Notes under the pieces: generated by a model
The model's database searches: none
What the model was told of the DNA's origin: nothing
Seen by the model: only the letters and a program-made list of their open reading frames with translations
Program-made: the position numbers and the translations under genes
Assembly (NCBI RefSeq): GCF_002262875.1
Contig: NZ_NKYE01000006.1
Coordinates: forward strand, 124,001 to 188,000
Length of the DNA: 64,000 nucleotides
Direction: 5' to 3'
Source of the DNA: Amycolatopsis antarctica
Lineage (GTDB): Bacteria > Actinomycetota > Actinomycetes > Mycobacteriales > Pseudonocardiaceae
Shown here: positions 60,460 to 64,000 of the stretch, one piece after another
Numbering within the stretch: the first letter of the stretch is position 1
Layout of the letters: every line of letters begins with the position of its first letter

Positions 60460-61254
60460 CTATGTGGACTGCCCGGAGCCGGACTCTCCCTCGTCACCGG
60501 AATCCTTGTCTCCCTTGGCATCCGGGTCGGCCTTCTCCGGTTCGGCAGGCAGCAGCGCCTCCAGCGCGGCACCCTCGATCCGGCGGAACTTGCGCAACGG
60601 ACGCTCCCGGTCGAGCACGGCGACCTCGAGCTTCACCGGATCCGTCTCGTTGGTTCCGTTGTTCGTCGATCCCGGTGTGTTCGCCCGCGGAGCCCGCAGC
60701 GCACCCACCGCGATACCGACCGCGCCCTGCAGGTCCAGCCCTGCCTCGAAGGTGTCCTTCAACGTCCCGCTGATCGCGTCGGCCTGTCCGCCCATCACCA
60801 CGAAACGCGGCTCGTCCCCGATCGACCCGTCGTAGGTGAGCCGGTAAAGCTGGTCGTCCTCCGAGGACGCGCCCACCTCCGCCACGCAGATCTCGACCTC
60901 GAACGGCTTGAGCTGCTCGGTGAAGATCGAACCCAGTGTCTGGGCGTAGACGTTCGCGAGCTGCCGCGCGGACACGTCCCGCCGGTCGTAGGCGTACCCC
61001 CACAGATCGACGTGCTTGATCCCGGCACGGCGGAGACTCTCGAACTCGCTGTACCGGCCGACCGCGGCGAAGCCGATCCGGTCGTAGATCTCGGAAACCT
61101 TGTGCAGGGTCGTCGACGGGTTCTCCGCGACGAACAGCACCCCACCGGCGTACTTCAGCACGACGACGCTCCGGCCCCGCGCAATTCCCTTGCGCGCGAG
61201 CTCGGACCGCTCTCGCATCAGTTGTTCCGGCGAGGCGTACAGCGGCATCGTCAC
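60460..61254 (-). CDS. prcA: 20S proteasome alpha subunit
   Basis: 264 residues. A GTG at 61254 and an ATG at 61248 are both possible starts ([33 protein letters not shown]). The N-terminal alpha-helix H0 and the proteasome core ([35 protein letters not shown]) are standard. The C-terminal tail is long, acidic and Gly/Ser-rich. The subunit forms the outer rings that gate the proteasome and dock the ARC/Mpa ATPase. It follows prcB by 76 bases in the same operon. Confidence 0.97.
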   Translation of the reverse strand: MTMPLYASPEQLMRERSELARKGIARGRSVVVLKYAGGVLFVAENPSTTLHKVSEIYDRIGFAAVGRYSEFESLRRAGIKHVDLWGYAYDRRDVSARQLANVYAQTLGSIFTEQLKPFEVEICVAEVGASSEDDQLYRLTYDGSIGDEPRFVVMGGQADAISGTLKDTFEAGLDLQGAVGIAVGALRAPRANTPGSTNNGTNETDPVKLEVAVLDRERPLRKFRRIEGAALEALLPAEPEKADPDAKGDKDSGDEGESGSGQST

Positions 61255-61331
61255 GGCATTTGCTCCGCTCTGTTCATGGCTATCTCAAACACTGGCTTCA
61301 GGAAGAAAGGACCCGGTTCCGGGCGGAGACG

Positions 61332-62180
61332 TCAGCCCGCCGCCGCCGAACGGTCACGCACCACGGCCTCGGCCACCGCCGCGGTCCGCTCCGCCGAAAC
61401 CGCCACGGCACCCTCGGCGGCGGTGATCGTCACGACGTTCGGGAAAATCCGGCGCACCAGATCCGGACCACCGGTCGCGGTGTCGTCGTCCGCGGCGTCG
61501 TAGAGGGCCTCGACGGCCGCGCGCACGGCCGCGTCGGCATCCGCCCGCGGATCGTGCAACTTCTTCAGCGCGGACTTCGCGAACAGCGAGCCCGAACCGA
61601 TCGCGTGGTAACCGGCGTTCTCCTCGTACCGCCCACCGGTGACGTCGTAGGAGACGATCCGCCCGGCACGATCCGGGTCGCCGGCCTCGGTGTCGTAGCC
61701 GACGAACAGCGGCAGCACGGCGAGGCCCGCCATCGCGATGTCCAGGTTCCCCTTCACCATCGTCGACAGCTTGTTCGTCTTGCCGTCCAGCGAGAGCCGC
61801 ACGCCCTCGATCTTCTCGTAGTGGGCGAGCTCGACCGCGTACAGCCGGACGAGCTCCAGCGCGATCCCGGCGGTACCGGCGATCCCGACCGCCGAGTAGT
61901 CGTCGGTGACGTACACCTTCTCAAGGTCCCGCGAGGCGATCAGGTTCCCCGAGGTGGCGCGCCGGTCACCCGCGATCAGCACACCGCCCCGGAACGTCGC
62001 CGCGACGATCGTGGTGCCGTGCGGGGCGTCCAGGCCCCCACCTCCGGCCTGCACCGACCGGGCGCCCGGCAGCAGCTCGGGTGCCTGCGCCCGCAGGAAG
62101 TCGGTGAACGAGGAGGACGTGGCCGCCAGGTAGGCGGGCGGAAGCGCTCCGCCGGAGAGGGCGGACGAGGTGTTTTCCAT
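61332..62180 (-). CDS. prcB: 20S proteasome beta subunit
   Basis: 282 residues. The propeptide of 55 residues ends DAPHG, and cleavage exposes the catalytic threonine T56 in [21 protein letters not shown]. Conserved D and K residues follow (GDRRAT near 71-76, [13 protein letters not shown] near 82-94). It forms the inner rings with the peptidase activity. It lies 78 bases downstream of pup, in the usual pup-prcB-prcA order. Confidence 0.97.
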   Translation of the reverse strand: MENTSSALSGGALPPAYLAATSSSFTDFLRAQAPELLPGARSVQAGGGGLDAPHGTTIVAATFRGGVLIAGDRRATSGNLIASRDLEKVYVTDDYSAVGIAGTAGIALELVRLYAVELAHYEKIEGVRLSLDGKTNKLSTMVKGNLDIAMAGLAVLPLFVGYDTEAGDPDRAGRIVSYDVTGGRYEENAGYHAIGSGSLFAKSALKKLHDPRADADAAVRAAVEALYDAADDDTATGGPDLVRRIFPNVVTITAAEGAVAVSAERTAAVAEAVVRDRSAAAG

Positions 62181-62258
62181 GCGTGCTCGTGATTCCCATC
62201 GAACTGAGGTCGGGCGTGTCTGTGGTGCCGGAGCGAACCGGTAGCCGTCGGCCGGCTA

Positions 62259-62453
62259 CTACTCGCCGCCCTTCTGCACGTAAGCGCGGACGAAGTCCTC
62301 GGCGTTCTCCTCGAGAACGTCGTCGATCTCGTCGAGGATCGTGTCCACGTCCTCGCCGAGCTTCTCCCGGCGTTCCTGGCCTGCGGCACCGCCGTCCTCG
62401 ATCTCCTCGTCGGAGTCGCCGCCGCCATGACGCTCGATCTTTTCCTGAGCCAT
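62259..62453 (-). CDS. pup: Prokaryotic ubiquitin-like protein Pup
   Basis: 64 residues, acidic and disordered, with the coiled-coil-forming segment GEDVDTILDEIDDVLEEN and the C-terminal VQKGGE. The last residue is encoded as glutamate, so Dop deamidation of a terminal glutamine is not needed before ligation by PafA. It is conjugated to lysines of substrates and delivers them to the ARC/Mpa-proteasome. It lies 101 bases downstream of dop. Confidence 0.98.
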   Translation of the reverse strand: MAQEKIERHGGGDSDEEIEDGGAAGQERREKLGEDVDTILDEIDDVLEENAEDFVRAYVQKGGE

Positions 62454-62554
62454 CTCGCCTCCCGGTGTGGCCGTTGCCCCTAAGCGTACCCAGCCGGGGC
62501 GTCGGATTGTGGATCCGCGGGCCCCGGCCCGCTAGTCCGTTACGGTCCGTCCGG

Positions 62555-64000
62555 TTAGTCCGATCCAGTGAGCGCCTCGACCAGTTCCTCCGCCGTGGCC
62601 GAGTCGTCCAGCAGCTTGCCCACGTGCGCCTTGGTACCCCGCAAGGGCTCCAGCGTAGGAATACGCACCAGTGACTCGCGCCCCACGTCGAAGATCACCG
62701 AATCCCAGGAGGCCGCCGCGATCGACGCCGCGTACTTCTCCAGCGTCCGGCCGCGGAAGTAGGCCCGGGTGTCCGAGGGTGGCGTGGTGATGGCCGCCTG
62801 CACCTCCTCCTCGGTGACCAGGCGCTTCATCGAGCCGCGGGTCACCAGGCGGTTGTACAGGCCCTTGTCCAGCCGGACGTCCGAGTACTGCAGGTCGACC
62901 AGGTGCAGCCGAGGAGCGCCCCAGCCGAGCTGGTCCCGCTGCCGGTACCCCTCGAGCAGACGCAGCTTCGCGGGCCAGTCCAACCGGTCCGCGCACTCGG
63001 CCGGGTCCCTGGCCAGCGCGTCCAGCGTCTCGCCCCAGATCCGCAGGACCTCGAGTGCGTCGTCCTCGGCACCGGTGCGCCGCAGATGCGCGGCGGCCAG
63101 CTCGTGGTAGGCGAACTGCAGGTCGAGGCCGGTGTACTTGCGCCCGTTCGCCAGCTCGACCTTCGCCCTCAACGTCGGATCGTGGCTGATCTGGTGAACC
63201 GCCCGCACCGGCTCGTTGAGCTTCAGTTCGTCGAAGCGCACACCCGCCTCGATCATGTCCAGCACCAGAGCCGACGTACCCAGCTTCAGGTAGGTGGAGT
63301 ACTCGGCGAGGTTCGCGTCACCGACGATGACGTGCAGTCTGCGGTACTTGTCCGCGTCCGCGTGCGGCTCGTCGCGGGTGTTGATGATGCCGCGCTTCAG
63401 CGTCGTCTCCAGGCCGACCTCGACCTCGATGTAGTCGGCGCGCTGGGAGAGCTGGAAGCCCGCCTCCTCACCCTGCTGGCCGATGCCCACCCGGCCGGAG
63501 CCCGTCATCACCTGCCGGGACGCGAAGAACGGCGTCAGCCCGCCGATCACCGCGGTGAACGGCGTCGACCGCGCCATCAGGTAGTTCTCGTGCGTGCCGT
63601 AGCTCGCGCCCTTGCCGTCGACGTTGTTCTTGTACAACTGCAGGGGCGGCTGACCGGGCACCGTCGCGGCCTTCATGGCCGCCAGTTCCATCACCCGCTC
63701 ACCCGCCTTGTCCCAGATGACCCCGTCCCGCGGGTTCGTCACCTCCGGCGCGGAGTACTCGGGGTGCGCGTGGTCGACGTAGAGCCGCGCCCCGTTGGTC
63801 AGGATGACGTTCGCCGCGCCCAGGTCCTCGACGTCCGGGTCGGGTGCCGGGCCACTGGGACCGCTGAGGTCGAAGCCCCGCGCATCCCGCAGCGGGGATT
63901 CCACCTCGTAGTCCCACCGCGCCCTGCGCGCCCGCGGAATGTCCGCGGCCGCCGCGTACGCCAGCACGACCTGTGTCGAGGTCAGTACCGGGTTCGCGGT
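62555..64000 (-). CDS. dop: Depupylase/deamidase Dop (partial, N-terminus outside the window)
   Basis: The visible 481 codons include the C-terminus; the frame is open to the right edge, with [14 protein letters not shown] upstream of the GTG at 63967, so the true start lies beyond 64000. PafA/Dop-type signatures are [19 protein letters not shown] (catalytic aspartate region), [49 protein letters not shown] and the insertion between LRDARGFDL and [11 protein letters not shown], a Dop-loop feature absent from PafA. It removes Pup from targets. Since Pup here ends in Glu, depupylation should be its main role. Confidence 0.96.
   Translation of the reverse strand, partial: TANPVLTSTQVVLAYAAAADIPRARRARWDYEVESPLRDARGFDLSGPSGPAPDPDVEDLGAANVILTNGARLYVDHAHPEYSAPEVTNPRDGVIWDKAGERVMELAAMKAATVPGQPPLQLYKNNVDGKGASYGTHENYLMARSTPFTAVIGGLTPFFASRQVMTGSGRVGIGQQGEEAGFQLSQRADYIEVEVGLETTLKRGIINTRDEPHADADKYRRLHVIVGDANLAEYSTYLKLGTSALVLDMIEAGVRFDELKLNEPVRAVHQISHDPTLRAKVELANGRKYTGLDLQFAYHELAAAHLRRTGAEDDALEVLRIWGETLDALARDPAECADRLDWPAKLRLLEGYRQRDQLGWGAPRLHLVDLQYSDVRLDKGLYNRLVTRGSMKRLVTEEEVQAAITTPPSDTRAYFRGRTLEKYAASIAAASWDSVIFDVGRESLVRIPTLEPLRGTKAHVGKLLDDSATAEELVEALTGSD

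Overview
This is a high-GC actinobacterial chromosome segment, most likely from the Pseudonocardiales. The evidence is the Pup-proteasome genes, RbpA, an actinobacterial-type dif site, an Rpf-like secreted enzyme, Eis-type acetyltransferases and a gene order that, from memory, follows Mycobacterium tuberculosis Rv2050-Rv2051c and Rv2089c-Rv2112c. No rRNA, complete tRNA or CRISPR array was seen.

Layout. Positions 1-2288 hold the end of an operon encoding a VioD/OrfR-like capreomycidine synthase and a VioC/OrfP-like arginine hydroxylase. Next come a coiled-coil protein and a divergent tyrosine recombinase that share an AT-rich, palindrome-filled intergenic region (2361-4886). They are followed by an ECF42-type sigma factor, a secreted GH19 chitinase with a DasR-type operator, a WYL regulator, a VOC protein and a HemK-like methyltransferase. 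A near-consensus dif site lies at 9590-9617. To its left most genes are on the + strand and to its right about three quarters are on the - strand, as expected at a replication terminus. From 9881 to 20873 lie mainly conserved genes (GDPD, Rpf-like enzyme, UMF1 transporter, thymidine kinase, rbpA with a SigR-like promoter, ppm and lnt, an amidohydrolase, kamA), interrupted by a MITE-like element.

Positions 21082-29727 are a compact lipopeptide-type operon: fatty acyl-AMP ligase, two acyl-CoA dehydrogenase homologues, acyl carrier protein and a one-module NRPS (C-A-T) without a release domain. A divergent FtsX-type ABC exporter (one permease, two ATPases) and an SGNH hydrolase follow at 30226-35289. 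The NRPS pocket lacks the usual Asp235 and carries Asp at 236 and 331; this, and the nearby lysine 2,3-aminomutase, makes beta-lysine a candidate substrate. This operon is the best candidate in the window for an uncharacterised system.

From 35318 to the right end runs the conserved pepE / 5'-3' exonuclease / helY / tatC / tatA / pafC / pafB / pafA / prcA / prcB / pup / dop neighbourhood. Accessory insertions break it up: an ArsR-MFS pair, a tandem duplication of a DUF4333-Eis gene pair, an SDR / broken monooxygenase / thioesterase island between pafB and pafA, a PAP2-DAGK fusion, a frameshifted VOC gene, a YcaQ-like gene and a second MITE-like element. The dop gene runs off the right edge.
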